Assembly (NCBI GenBank): GCA_947588985.1
Contig: CANQBG010000001.1
Coordinates: 62,001 to 126,000 of the forward strand
DNA: 64,000 nucleotides
Origin: an uncultured Clostridia bacterium
Lineage (GTDB): Bacteria; Bacillota; Clostridia; Christensenellales; Borkfalkiaceae
Direction of reading: 5' to 3'
Shown: positions 8,302-16,567 of the stretch, in pieces
Position numbering within the stretch: the stretch's first letter is position 1
Layout of the letters: each line of letters begins with the position of its first letter
The notes under the pieces: generated by a model
What the model saw: the letters and a program-made list of their open reading frames with translations, nothing else
The model's database searches: none
What the model was told of the DNA's origin: nothing
Made by a program: the position numbers and the translations under genes

Positions 8302-10828
8302 ACCAGCTCCTCCCCACGGCGACTTCGGCAATCAAGGGAACTTTGAGCGTGAAGGCGGCCTCCATCTCCTCCTTGAGCAGGCGGGCGGCGTACTCCGTCT
8401 CCTCGCACGGAGCGTCGAGCACGAGTTCGTCGTGCACCTGCAAGACCATCTTGGTGGCCAGCCCTTCGCGTTGGAGCCTGTCGTGAACGCGCAGCATCGC
8501 AAGTTTGATGATGTCCGCCGCACTGCCCTGAAGGGGCATATTCATGGCCGCCCGTTCCCCGAAGGAGCGGAGGTTGTAGTTTTGCGAGGCGATCTCGGGG
8601 ATATACCGCTTGCGGCCGAGCGCCGTGACGACGTAGCCGTCCGCCTTCGCCTTGCGGATATTTTCATCCATATACGCCTTGACCTCGGGGTGCATCGCGA
8701 AGTATTTGACGAGATAATCCTGCGCTTCGGCGGCCGTACAGCCCATATCCCGGGATAATCCGAAGGCGCTCATGCCGTAAATGATCCCGAAGTTGATGGT
8801 CTTGGCCCGGCGGCGCATCGGAGGCGTCACCTGCTCGAGCGGGATCCCGAAGATGCGGGAAGCCGTCGCCGCATGGACGTCCGCGCCGTTGCGGTAGGCC
8901 TCCATGAGGGAGGCGCAGCCCGAAAAATGCGCGAGCAGCCGCAGCTCGATCTGCGAATAGTCGGCGTCCACGAGCAAATGCCCCTCCCGCGCGATGAAGA
9001 GTTTGCGGAGCTCCCTCCCCTCCTCGGTGCGGATGGGGATGTTCTGCAGATTGGGATTGGCGCTCGAGAGCCGCCCCGTCGTCGTCATCGATTGGTTGTA
9101 CGTCGTATGGACGACCCCCGCGACGGCGAGCGGACGGATGCCGTCGATATAGGTGGACTGCAATTTCTGAACTTCGCGGTATCGGAGGATGAGGCGGGCG
9201 ATCTCGTGCTCCTCGGCAAGTTTTTCGAGGACGTCCGCGCTGGTGGAATATCCTCCCCGCGCATTCTTTTTGGCGCCCTGCGGATCGTAGCCCAAGCGGT
9301 CGAAGAGGATCTCCGAGAGCTGGAAGGGAGAATTGAGGTTGAAGGACTCCACGCCCGCAAGGGAGTAGATCTTTTTGGAGAGATTGGAGAGTTCGCGGCG
9401 GTAGCGCTCCGAAAAGTCTGGGAATTTATTGAGATCGACGCGCACGCCCGTCCGCTCCATGTCGAGAAGTACCTCGGAGAGCGGCAGTTCCAGCTCGCGG
9501 TAAAGTTTTTCCTCGGGCGTCCCCCGCAGTTTTTCCAGCGAATCGCCGCAGATCCTCAGGAGCGCGGAGGCGCAGTTGCCCTCCGGCAACGCGAGGTCCT
9601 TGGCAAGCTCCTTGGGGTCGGACGGCCGCAGGTTGGAGTTCCCGAGATAGCGCAGGAGCGCAACGTCCTCCGCCCGGCACGTCGCCTCGATCCCGAAGTT
9701 ATCGAGAAAATGCTTGATCGCCTTGAGATCGCTGACGACGGCGAGCTTGTCCGAGAGGAAGAGCGTCTCGACGAGCGGACGGATCTCCGCGAGGAAGTAG
9801 CCCGTGTCGAGCATGTTCGTCTTGAGGGGGACGAGGAAGTCCTGCCCGCACACCGAGAGGTAGATCCCCTCCTTTTCCACGCAGAAGGCAAACTCCTTCG
9901 CTTTTTGCGCAACTTTTACGAGCGCGGAAAGGTCGCTGCACTCCACCACGGGAGGAAGGACGGTCGCGCTCCGCTTGGGGAAGAAGTCGCTGTCGATCAT
10001 GGAACGGAATTCGAGGCGGGCAAAGTTGCTCCGCGCCTCGTCGGAAAAGGGAAGGCGGAGCACGCACTCCTCGAGGGTGAGCTCAAGCGGGACGTTCGTA
10101 TCGATGGTCGCGAGCGTCCGGGAGAGATAGGCCTCGTCCCGATGCTCTTCGAGGCTCTTGCGCAGCTTTGGCGTGATCTCCGCAAGATGCGCATAGACGT
10201 TGTTGAGCCCGCCATAGACGTGCAAAAGATCGTGCGCCGTCTTGGGCCCGATGCCGTATACGCCGGGGATGTTGTCGGAGGGATCCCCCCGCAGAGACTT
10301 CTCTTCGATGATCTGCGCGGGCGTCAGCCCCACTTTCTCATAGAAATTCTCGTTCGTCAAGTGCTCGATCTCGCTCACCCCGTGCTTGGTATAGCAGACG
10401 TCCACATTCTCTTTGACGAGCTGATAGGCGTCGCGGTCCCCCGTGTAGACCAACACGGAGACGCCGTCGAATTTGCGGGTCAGCGTCCCGATGAGGTCGT
10501 CCGCCTCGTAGCCCTCCAATTCCACCGTCTTGATCGCCATCACCGCAAGCAGCTCTTTGAGGACGGGCACTTGGCGCATGAGTTCGGGCGGCATGGGCTT
10601 TCGCGTCGCCTTGTATTTATCGTAGAGACGGTGCCGGAAGGTGGGCGCATGCACATCGAAGGCCACGGCGAGATAGCGTGGCTCCTCATCGGAAATGATG
10701 TGAAAGAGGAACTTTACAAAGCCGAAGATCGCATTCGTGGGCAATCCGTCCTGCGTGGTGAAGAAGTTCATGGCGTAAAAAGCCCGGTTCAAGAGGCTGT
10801 TGCCATCGATGAGAATAAACTTGTCCAT
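8288..10828 (-). CDS. polA: DNA polymerase I
   Basis: This 846-aa enzyme fills gaps and removes primers during replication and repair. Residues 1-290 form the 5' nuclease (LIDGNSLLNRAFYAM, YEADDLIGTL, SDNIPGVYGIGPKTA). The middle (about 300-460) is a 3'-5' exonuclease-like fold without the catalytic acidic residues, since FCVEKEG replaces the D-x-E motif, so proofreading is probably absent, as in Bacillus. The polymerase domain has DYSQIELRLLAHFSG (motif A), KTINFGIIYGMSAFGL (motif B) and QVHDELVLDAP (motif C). No ribosome site precedes the ATG; a promoter ends 6 bp upstream, so the transcript is predicted to be leaderless. Confidence 0.97.
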   Translation of the reverse strand: MDKFILIDGNSLLNRAFYAMNFFTTQDGLPTNAIFGFVKFLFHIISDEEPRYLAVAFDVHAPTFRHRLYDKYKATRKPMPPELMRQVPVLKELLAVMAIKTVELEGYEADDLIGTLTRKFDGVSVLVYTGDRDAYQLVKENVDVCYTKHGVSEIEHLTNENFYEKVGLTPAQIIEEKSLRGDPSDNIPGVYGIGPKTAHDLLHVYGGLNNVYAHLAEITPKLRKSLEEHRDEAYLSRTLATIDTNVPLELTLEECVLRLPFSDEARSNFARLEFRSMIDSDFFPKRSATVLPPVVECSDLSALVKVAQKAKEFAFCVEKEGIYLSVCGQDFLVPLKTNMLDTGYFLAEIRPLVETLFLSDKLAVVSDLKAIKHFLDNFGIEATCRAEDVALLRYLGNSNLRPSDPKELAKDLALPEGNCASALLRICGDSLEKLRGTPEEKLYRELELPLSEVLLDMERTGVRVDLNKFPDFSERYRRELSNLSKKIYSLAGVESFNLNSPFQLSEILFDRLGYDPQGAKKNARGGYSTSADVLEKLAEEHEIARLILRYREVQKLQSTYIDGIRPLAVAGVVHTTYNQSMTTTGRLSSANPNLQNIPIRTEEGRELRKLFIAREGHLLVDADYSQIELRLLAHFSGCASLMEAYRNGADVHAATASRIFGIPLEQVTPPMRRRAKTINFGIIYGMSAFGLSRDMGCTAAEAQDYLVKYFAMHPEVKAYMDENIRKAKADGYVVTALGRKRYIPEIASQNYNLRSFGERAAMNMPLQGSAADIIKLAMLRVHDRLQREGLATKMVLQVHDELVLDAPCEETEYAARLLKEEMEAAFTLKVPLIAEVAVGRSWYEAK

Positions 10829-10834
10829 AAAATC

Positions 10835-10863
10835 ATTTTAACACGCTTTGGAAAAATTTGCAA
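10835..10863 (-). promoter_or_regulatory. Promoter of polA, leaderless
   Basis: TTGCAA (10858-10863), a 17-bp spacer and TAAAAT (10835-10840) read on the minus strand. Six bases separate the -10 from the ATG at 10826-10828, which places the expected first transcribed base on the A of the start codon. Confidence 0.65.
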
Positions 10864-10881
10864 GAAATAAATCAAAATCAC

Positions 10882-10910
10882 TTGCTTTTTTCGGGAAGTT
10901 CGGATATAAT
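10882..10910 (+). promoter_or_regulatory. Promoter of tRNA-Leu
   Basis: TTGCTT (10882-10887), a 17-bp spacer and TATAAT (10905-10910) precede the tRNA by 13 bp. Confidence 0.75.
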
Positions 10911-10923
10911 TTGATTATATCTT

Positions 10924-11010
10924 GCCGGTGTGGTGGAATTGGCAGACGCGCTGGACTCAAAATCCTGTGGTAGTGATACCGTATCGGTTCGACCCCGATC
11001 ACCGGCACCA
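10924..11010 (+). tRNA. tRNA-Leu (CAA)
   Basis: The 87-nt gene has a perfect acceptor stem GCCGGTG / CACCGGC, the class II D-arm TGGTGGAATTGGCAGACGCG, an anticodon loop CTCAAAA giving CAA, a long variable arm and the T-loop GGTTCGACCCC. The CCA end is encoded. A promoter lies upstream and a strong terminator 5 bp downstream, so it is a single-gene unit. Confidence 0.95.
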
Positions 11011-11142
11011 AAATAAGGAGGGTAAACCCCTCCTTTTTTGATGCCGTACACGTCGGAGTTGACGACCCCGCACGACCGCAGCTTCTATTTGTTCTGCTAA
11101 GGTCGGCACAAGCGGCTTGCCGCGAAGTATCACCGGCACCAA
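10998..11142 (+). repeat. 14-bp direct repeat of the tRNA-Leu 3' end (att-like)
   Basis: ATCACCGGCACCAA occurs at 10998-11011, inside the tRNA 3' end, and again at 11129-11142. The second copy has no tRNA body. The 117 bp between the two copies hold the tRNA terminator and a stretch with no gene. This is the footprint expected of a tRNA-targeting integrative element or of a deleted second tRNA. No integrase is nearby. Confidence 0.6.
11015..11039 (+). terminator. Terminator of tRNA-Leu
   Basis: AAGGAGGG, a 5-nt loop and CCCTCCTT, followed by further Ts, directly after the tRNA. Confidence 0.85.
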
Positions 11143-11148
11143 CCCCAA

Positions 11149-11184
11149 CCTAACTCGAACCGTTCGGGTTAGGTTATTTTTTTA
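11149..11184 (+). terminator. Orphan plus-strand terminator
   Basis: CCTAACTCGAAC pairs with GTTCGGGTTAGG, followed by TTATTTTTTT. No plus-strand gene other than the tRNA precedes it, so it probably belonged to a gene or tRNA now lost between the duplicated tRNA ends and this point. Confidence 0.65.
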
Positions 11185-11243
11185 TACTTGAAAAGCGAGG
11201 ACTATAACGCCCCCACTTTCTTTGTACTTCGCTAAATTGAAGT

Positions 11244-11612
11244 TTACTTAAATTCAACTTTGCTTGCAGTTATCTTAAACAGCAAGTAATGTTTTGAAGT
11301 TGCCTTACCGTAGTGCTTTATAAGAACGGGGCATTCTTCCATAAATCGTCTTTTTAATTCTATATCGTTGCATTCTTCCGCAAAACCCGTAATACGCAAC
11401 CATTCTCTTGTATCTCTCTTTTTTGCTATAATTTGTATATGTCCGTTGGTGCGTAGCTGCTTGTGCGCTTCATTGCCGTCGTGTGTAGCAATATAGAGGT
11501 TTTCATCCACTTCCATAATAGCTCCAAACGGTCTTACAGCAGGAAATTCATTGTTAATTGTTGCTATATAAAAACATTCGCAATCTTTTATAAAGTCATA
11601 AACCTTACTCAT
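11244..11612 (-). CDS. Pyridoxamine 5'-phosphate oxidase-family protein (FMN-binding)
   Basis: The 122-aa product is a single split-barrel domain of the PPOX/general stress protein 26 type. CFYIATINNEFPAVRPFG, LYIATHDGNEAHKQL and ITGFAEECND are the usual conserved stretches. Members bind FMN or F420-like cofactors and reduce small molecules; the substrate is unknown. GGAGG precedes the ATG at 11610-11612. The gene is clearly more AT-rich than its neighbours and uses AT-ending codons, suggesting acquisition by transfer together with the tRNA-end duplication just upstream. Confidence 0.88.
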   Translation of the reverse strand: MSKVYDFIKDCECFYIATINNEFPAVRPFGAIMEVDENLYIATHDGNEAHKQLRTNGHIQIIAKKRDTREWLRITGFAEECNDIELKRRFMEECPVLIKHYGKATSKHYLLFKITASKVEFK

Positions 11613-11816
11613 AATAATGCCTCCGTAAATTCCTGTTTATCATTCCCATCATATCATAAACGCACAGAAAAATCAAGCGGTCAGCCCTCATCTCTTGCGA
11701 CTGCCGTTGCGGGCGCAAAGAAACTTCGATGCGCCTTTGCAAATGCGCATATATAAAAGTGTATTTATAAAGACATTTTTTGCTACACTAAGATGGTAGA
11801 AGGCGGTAAAACGGTT

Positions 11817-12059
11817 TTGACCATCAATCATGTTGTTGCAAAGCGAATCAAGAAATTGCTTCAGGAACGGGAAATGACGCAATACCGTTTGGAGCGGGAA
11901 TCCGGTCTGACGCACGGCGCCTTAGACGGCATTCTGACGGAGCGCAACAAGACCGTTACGCTCACGACCGTCTATAAGCTTGCACGGGCATTCGATATGA
12001 CGGTATATGAATTTATGGACGACGAGCTCTTCCGCTCGGAGGATCTGGAGATCGACTGA
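11817..12059 (+). CDS. Small XRE-family helix-turn-helix regulator
   Basis: The product is about 80 aa. I chose the TTG at 11817-11819 because AGGCGG stands about 9 bp upstream and the protein then begins MTINHVVAKRIKKLL, like other members of this family. An in-frame ATG at 11793 would add 8 residues but lacks a ribosome site. The HTH covers MTQYRLERESGLTHGALDGI, and the protein ends with an acidic tail. It probably binds an operator in the AT-rich accessory patch; its target is unknown. Confidence 0.85.
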   Translation: MTINHVVAKRIKKLLQEREMTQYRLERESGLTHGALDGILTERNKTVTLTTVYKLARAFDMTVYEFMDDELFRSEDLEID

Positions 12060-12194
12060 GCCCCCCTTCTCGCATTTCCGTGCGAAATCCGCCGAAAAAC
12101 CGTTTAAGACGCAAAAAATCGTGTGATATAATAATAACAAATGTTTTTACGGCGGGACGAAGATACAAGTTGCCCGCCAAAGGAGTTTTTCATC

Positions 12195-13316
12195 ATGTTT
12201 CTTGCAATCATAGTGGGGATCTTGTTCTTCGCCCTGACGGTGGGCGGGATCGCGGCTGTGATCGTTGCGGGAAAAAAGAGATTGCCCAAGCTCTATCGTT
12301 GGATCGGATTGGGCGTTGCGGGCGTATTCGGCCTCTTGTTCATCTTTATCCCCTTCAGCATCCACACCGTGGACACCGGCGAGATCGCCGTCGTCAAGCA
12401 CCTCGGCCGCGCCAACAATGTGCGCACCCCGGGCACCTATTTCGATTTTTGGATGACTGAAACGTACGCCACTTACGACGCCAAGGTCCAGAATCTCGAG
12501 ATGGACGCCAATACTTATTCCAAAGACGCCCAGACGATGGACATCGCCATGGTCGTCCAATATTCCATCCGGCAGGAAAAGGCGCTCAACATTGCCGAGC
12601 AATACGGCACCTTGGAGGCGCTCGGGAACAGAATTACCTCCGTGGCCGAGGCCACGACGAAATCCACTCTCTCCGCGTATTCCGCGATGGAGATCATCGA
12701 AAACCGCGCGCAGATCATGGTGGAAGTGGAGACCGAAGTCAAAGCCGTCATCGACGAGACCTTCTATGTCAACATCGAAAAGGTCGTGCTCACCAATATC
12801 GATTTCTCGGACGCCTTCGAACAGACGGTCGAGGACAAGATGATCGCGGAGCAGGAAAAGCTCAAGGCGGAATACGAAAAGGAGACCGCGCTCGTGAAGG
12901 CCGAGCAGGAGCTTGAAGTCGCGAAATTGCAGGCCGAGGCGCGCATCGCGCAGGCCGAGGGCGACGCACAGGCAAAATTGGTCATCGCGCAGGCCGAGGC
13001 GGACGCCATCAAGGCAAAATCGGTGGAGATCGCCCGCGCGCTCGGCTTCACCATCCTCGAGTCCCCCATCTATGAAACGGACGCCGCCGGCAATTCCGTG
13101 CAAACGGGGACGAACTACGAGATCGACTTCACGGGGAAGAGCGATGCCCAGATCGCCCTCATCACGGAATATCTCAAATACATCGCCTATCTCGAAGCAT
13201 GGAACGGCGAACTGCCCGATACCGTTGTAACGGGCGAGGGCGGCAGCTTTATCCTTCCCCTTCTCCCCGGCGACGCCGATCCCGCGCAGAGCGGGGAGAC
13301 GGGCGCGTCCGTCTGA
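12195..13316 (+). CDS. SPFH/Band 7 (prohibitin-like) membrane protein
   Basis: The 373-aa protein begins at the ATG at 12195, preceded by AGGAG. Two membrane segments (about residues 1-25 and 34-52) precede an SPFH domain (VDTGEIAVVKHLGRANNVRTP, VVQYSIRQEKAL) and a long Ala/Glu-rich coiled coil (about 205-290) typical of flotillin/prohibitin assemblies that organise membrane microdomains. A -10 box TATAAT at 12127-12132 with a poor -35 probably drives it. The C-terminal Gly/Pro-rich tail has no recognised motif. No NfeD partner lies next to it, unlike many bacterial SPFH loci. A DUF1848 gene follows on the same strand. Confidence 0.9.
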   Translation: MFLAIIVGILFFALTVGGIAAVIVAGKKRLPKLYRWIGLGVAGVFGLLFIFIPFSIHTVDTGEIAVVKHLGRANNVRTPGTYFDFWMTETYATYDAKVQNLEMDANTYSKDAQTMDIAMVVQYSIRQEKALNIAEQYGTLEALGNRITSVAEATTKSTLSAYSAMEIIENRAQIMVEVETEVKAVIDETFYVNIEKVVLTNIDFSDAFEQTVEDKMIAEQEKLKAEYEKETALVKAEQELEVAKLQAEARIAQAEGDAQAKLVIAQAEADAIKAKSVEIARALGFTILESPIYETDAAGNSVQTGTNYEIDFTGKSDAQIALITEYLKYIAYLEAWNGELPDTVVTGEGGSFILPLLPGDADPAQSGETGASV

Positions 13317-13416
13317 TCGAACGCTCGTCCCTCGCCTCTGCGGGGGACGAAGTTTGCATATTTTCTCAAACGCCTCTTGCCCGCAAGAGCGGAATCCAGT
13401 CAGCACAGGTGGTCCT

Positions 13417-14358
13417 ATGATTTTGAGCGCCGGACTTCGCACCGACATCCCGGCATATTACAGCGAATGGTTTTTCAACCGTCTCAAAGAGGGATACGTC
13501 TATTCGCGCAATCCGCTTTTCCAAAACTGCGTGACCGAATACACCCTCTCTCCGGATAAAGTAGACGCCTTCTATTTCTGTTCCAAGAATTATGCGCCCA
13601 TGCTCCCCCGTCTCGGGGAGCTGAAAGACTATCGCACGATCTTTCATGCGACGCTCAATGCCTATGGGACCGATCTCGAGCCCAATCTCCCCCCGCGGCA
13701 AGATCGGATCGACACCATCCTTTCGCTCTCCAAGCTGGTCGGCCGCCAACGCGTCTATTGGCGCTACGACCCCATTCTCGTCACCAAGGAATACTCCACC
13801 GACTTCCATCTCGAGGCGTTTGCGGAGCTGGCGTCCATCCTCGCCCCCCATGTGTCGGGCTGCGTCATCAACTTCATCGAGATCACCCGCGAGATCGAGC
13901 GGCGCCTCCCCGAACGCCTCACATGCACCCGCACCGACCGGCGCACCCTGCTCATGGGGCTGGGCTCCATCGGGAAACGCTTGGGGCTCCCGATCCGCAT
14001 CTGCGGGCGGGGCGAGGATTTCTCGGCCTACGGCATCTCGCGCGGCGGCTGTGTGAATTTAGACGACATCGCCCTCGCCAACGACTGCACGTTCAAGAAG
14101 GTGCGCCATCTCGGCAATCGGCGGCGGTGCGACTGCATCAATTGCCGCGACATCGGCGCCTACGATTCCTGCCCGGCGGGCTGTCTCTACTGTAACGCCA
14201 CCAAGCACCCCGACGAAGTTGAACAGTTCCGCGCTTTGCACGACCCGAACGGCCCCATCCTCATCGGAACGCTCTCCCCGGAGGACCGCGTGACCAAGAG
14301 CCCGCAGGAGAGCTTTCTCCACGACGTGGGCGGCCAGATTTCCTTCTTCGATCCGTAA
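13417..14358 (+). CDS. DUF1848 family protein
   Basis: The 313-aa product begins MILSAGLRTDIPAYYSEWF, the conserved opening of the DUF1848 family. It keeps the Cys-rich C-terminal block CDCINCRDIGAYDSCPAGCL, which may hold an iron-sulfur cluster or zinc. The TIM-barrel-like body has YWRYDPIL and VSGCVINFIEI. The function is unknown in the family. The start follows AGGTGG. It lies 100 bp downstream of the SPFH gene on the same strand and ends at a bidirectional terminator. Confidence 0.9.
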   Translation: MILSAGLRTDIPAYYSEWFFNRLKEGYVYSRNPLFQNCVTEYTLSPDKVDAFYFCSKNYAPMLPRLGELKDYRTIFHATLNAYGTDLEPNLPPRQDRIDTILSLSKLVGRQRVYWRYDPILVTKEYSTDFHLEAFAELASILAPHVSGCVINFIEITREIERRLPERLTCTRTDRRTLLMGLGSIGKRLGLPIRICGRGEDFSAYGISRGGCVNLDDIALANDCTFKKVRHLGNRRRCDCINCRDIGAYDSCPAGCLYCNATKHPDEVEQFRALHDPNGPILIGTLSPEDRVTKSPQESFLHDVGGQISFFDP

Positions 14359-14450
14359 ATCCCGCGGCAAAATCTCCCCCACGGATACGATCCATGGGAG
14401 TCAAGAAAAATTCATAATAGGATCATCGGGATTCCCCTTTGGGCGGTCCC

Positions 14451-14482
14451 CAAAACGGCGAGGAACTTTCCTCGCCGTTTTG
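14451..14482. terminator. Bidirectional terminator
   Basis: A perfect 15-bp inverted repeat (14451-14465 and 14468-14482), CAAAACGGCGAGGAA and its complement, supplies A/T runs on both sides. It separates the convergent DUF1848 and flavodoxin genes. Confidence 0.85.
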
Positions 14483-14490
14483 AATGATCT

Positions 14491-15003
14491 TTATAGAACT
14501 TCGCGCAAATACTTTTTGATCGCGCCATCGCTTGCGCCCGCCTCTGCGCCGTGAATGGAGAGCCCCGCGTCGACCTCCGCACTTCCCAAAAGCCGTTTCA
14601 AATCTCTCACGCTCGATCCCATGCCGCTACCCTCGTTGGTGCAGACGGGAAAAATCTTTTTGCACGAAAAATCGTAGTCCTCCAAAAAGGTGCATACGCA
14701 CATCGGCATCGTTCCCCACCAATTCGGATAGCAGAGGAAAACTTTGTCGTACCGCGTAATGTCTATATCGAGAGGGCGATATTTCGGTCTTGCGTTTTCA
14801 TTGAGTTCGGTTTTGGCCTCTTCAATGCACTTATAATAGTTATTGCTGTACTCTCTTACGGGAACGATCTCAAAGAGGTCGTCGCCCGTGAGCGCTTGGA
14901 TCTTTTCGGCTACGATCGCCGTGTTGCCTTTTTCGAGCGTTTTGATCGCTCCGTTTACATAGTTCTCCCCCTTGCGAGAGAAATACACAATGAGATTTTC
15001 CAT
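14491..15003 (-). CDS. Flavodoxin-like protein
   Basis: The 170-aa product has the FMN phosphate loop in IVYFSRKGENYVNG, less canonical than T/S-x-T-G-x-T. LCYPNWWGTMPMCVCTFLE and VCTNEGSGMGSSVRDLKRL correspond to the flavin-flanking loops of the flavodoxin_4 family. It should act as a cytosolic electron carrier or quinone/disulfide reductase partner. It looks like the intact last member of an old redox operon whose aldo/keto reductase and TetR genes immediately upstream are broken. A clear GGAGG-type site (AAGGAGGGG) precedes the ATG. Confidence 0.9.
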   Translation of the reverse strand: MENLIVYFSRKGENYVNGAIKTLEKGNTAIVAEKIQALTGDDLFEIVPVREYSNNYYKCIEEAKTELNENARPKYRPLDIDITRYDKVFLCYPNWWGTMPMCVCTFLEDYDFSCKKIFPVCTNEGSGMGSSVRDLKRLLGSAEVDAGLSIHGAEAGASDGAIKKYLREVL

Positions 15004-15029
15004 TGCCCCTCCTTATGCTTTGCCGCCGC

Positions 15030-15311
15030 TCAATCCATGTAGGATGGAAAGCTGTTTCCATACTGTATTTTGACGGCCTCTCTGAGGGCGGCGTCGACGT
15101 CGAACGCGCCGCCGATCTTCGCCGTCTCGGACGCGCCGTTATGGTACGCGTAGGACGTATCGAAATAGGTGAATTCCCGTTCGAGAAAGAGGTCTACCAT
15201 CTTCTTGCATTGTTCCATGTCGATATCGGCCCCGCTTTCGCTCCTTTGCGGCAGCCGCATGAGTCCGAATCCCAATTTTTTGATTTCACGCGTCGTCGTT
15301 TTCTCTTTTTT
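15030..15311 (-). pseudogene. Aldo/keto reductase, N-terminal remnant
   Basis: The frame reads T-T-T-R-E-I-K-K-L-G-F-G-L-M-R-L-P, the classic N-terminus of aldo/keto reductases, and goes on to YFDTSYAYHNGASE with the catalytic Asp and Tyr region. It then diverges, reads ALREAVKIQYGNSF and stops about 80 residues in, against roughly 330-380 in intact members. No ATG or ribosome site precedes the frame; only a TTG (15273-15275) could serve. The start and most of the barrel are lost. Confidence 0.8.
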
Positions 15312-15343
15312 TTATTCGGCATCGCGTTTTAAGTATGGCTTCA

Positions 15344-15937
15344 TCATTGCGGGCAGGAACATCGCGCAAAACGTTTAGGTGCGCTCCTCAAAGCTGTACG
15401 CCCCGCCCGCCCCATATCCCAGCAGAGCATTTCGCCATAGAGAACGTCCGTCAAGGCGTCCGAAAGCGCGCCGACGGGCGTATCCTCTTTGAGTTCCCCC
15501 CCGCCCGACGGCCGTTTGAAGCATTCCCCGCATGGATTCGTTATCCATGCGGAGTTTTTCCTTGTCGTAGGGATTCTCCACGAGATCGGGGTCTACGGTA
15601 TTGCGCACCCACTCCCGGCAGAGCTTCAAGCCGTCCCGTTCGATATGTCCCGAAAACGTAACCATATAAAACGTCAGCCGATCCATAAACGGTCCGTCGT
15701 GGCTTTGCGCCTTCTCGTAGATCTCACGGAACATATCGTGGCTGATCGCAAAAACCACATCTTCCTTGCGCTTGAAATAGGTATAAAGGTCCCGTTCGCA
15801 ACGCCGCACGCCTTTGTGATCTCTTCGACGGAGGTACCTACCAGCCCCTTTTCGCGGATGATGCCCTTCGCCGTCTCCAAGAGTTTCTTCCTCGTCTCCA
15901 AGGCGGCGCGTTTTCTGTTCGTCATTTTTTCGGACAT
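15344..15937 (-). pseudogene. TetR-family regulator with two frameshifts
   Basis: The first frame begins MSEKMTNRKRAALETRKKLL and carries the HTH KACGVANGTF. A missing T at the A/T run 15785-15787 shifts the reading so that Y-T-Y-F-K-R-K-E-D-V appears in the next frame. A second shift at the seven-base C run 15496-15502 moves the C-terminal part (ELKEDTPVGALSDALTDVL) into a third frame. Restoring both would give a full-length TetR of about 195 residues. It lies 7 bp after the ECF-type gene. Both breaks are in homopolymers, so sequencing error is the main alternative. Confidence 0.8.
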
Positions 15938-15943
15938 ACGCCC

Positions 15944-16522
15944 TTATTCCTTGTCTTTGATAAGAAGCAGACGCAACCCCATCACCATGAAGGGGACGAG
16001 GACGGCTTGTAAGACCATACCCAAAAGCCCCGTCTGGATCTGCGACCAAACCGTAGCCGCCGAGAGAGGCGAGACGCTCTCAAAAACAGCGGCTATCAGG
16101 AGGAATACGAGCCTGCCCGAAACCTCGGCAAGGAGCACCGCGGGGAACGCCATCCAGCCGTTTTGGGCGACCTTCCGCGAAAACAGCCCCGAAACAGCCG
16201 CAAAGACGGCAAGTTCCGCGATCATATAGGGCAGACGAACCAAAGCGGGCATGGGGCTCCCGGTGAGCGACGTGATCGCAAAGCTAACGACGGGAGCGAG
16301 GACCCCCACGCCCAAGCCCCATATCGGACCGAGTAGACACCCGCCGAGAAGGATCGGCAGATACATGGGCAGCCACTGCATGCCGCCGGACGCGCCGAGG
16401 GCGAGGTGGATCAGCTGCGGAAGAAGGACGGCAAGCGCGATAATTCCAACCGAAATCAACGTCTTTACCGTGATCTTCACGCGGAGCGCCGCGCCGTGTC
16501 TTGTCAGAACCTGTTCAATCAT
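15944..16522 (-). CDS. ECF-transporter S-component-like membrane protein
   Basis: The 192-aa product has five to six hydrophobic helices with short loops (LISVGIIALAVLLPQLIHLA, LPILLGGCLLGPIWGLGVGV, VLAPVVSFAITSLTGSPMP). These resemble substrate-binding S components of energy-coupling-factor importers. The vitamin or other ligand is not readable, and no EcfA/EcfT genes are in the window. GGAGG lies 7 bp before the ATG. It is intact although the genes on both sides (TetR, iron alcohol dehydrogenase) are broken. Confidence 0.75.
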   Translation of the reverse strand: MIEQVLTRHGAALRVKITVKTLISVGIIALAVLLPQLIHLALGASGGMQWLPMYLPILLGGCLLGPIWGLGVGVLAPVVSFAITSLTGSPMPALVRLPYMIAELAVFAAVSGLFSRKVAQNGWMAFPAVLLAEVSGRLVFLLIAAVFESVSPLSAATVWSQIQTGLLGMVLQAVLVPFMVMGLRLLLIKDKE

Positions 16523-16567
16523 GATATTACCTCCAATTTTTACTATTTCGTTTTTTGGGCTATGGGC

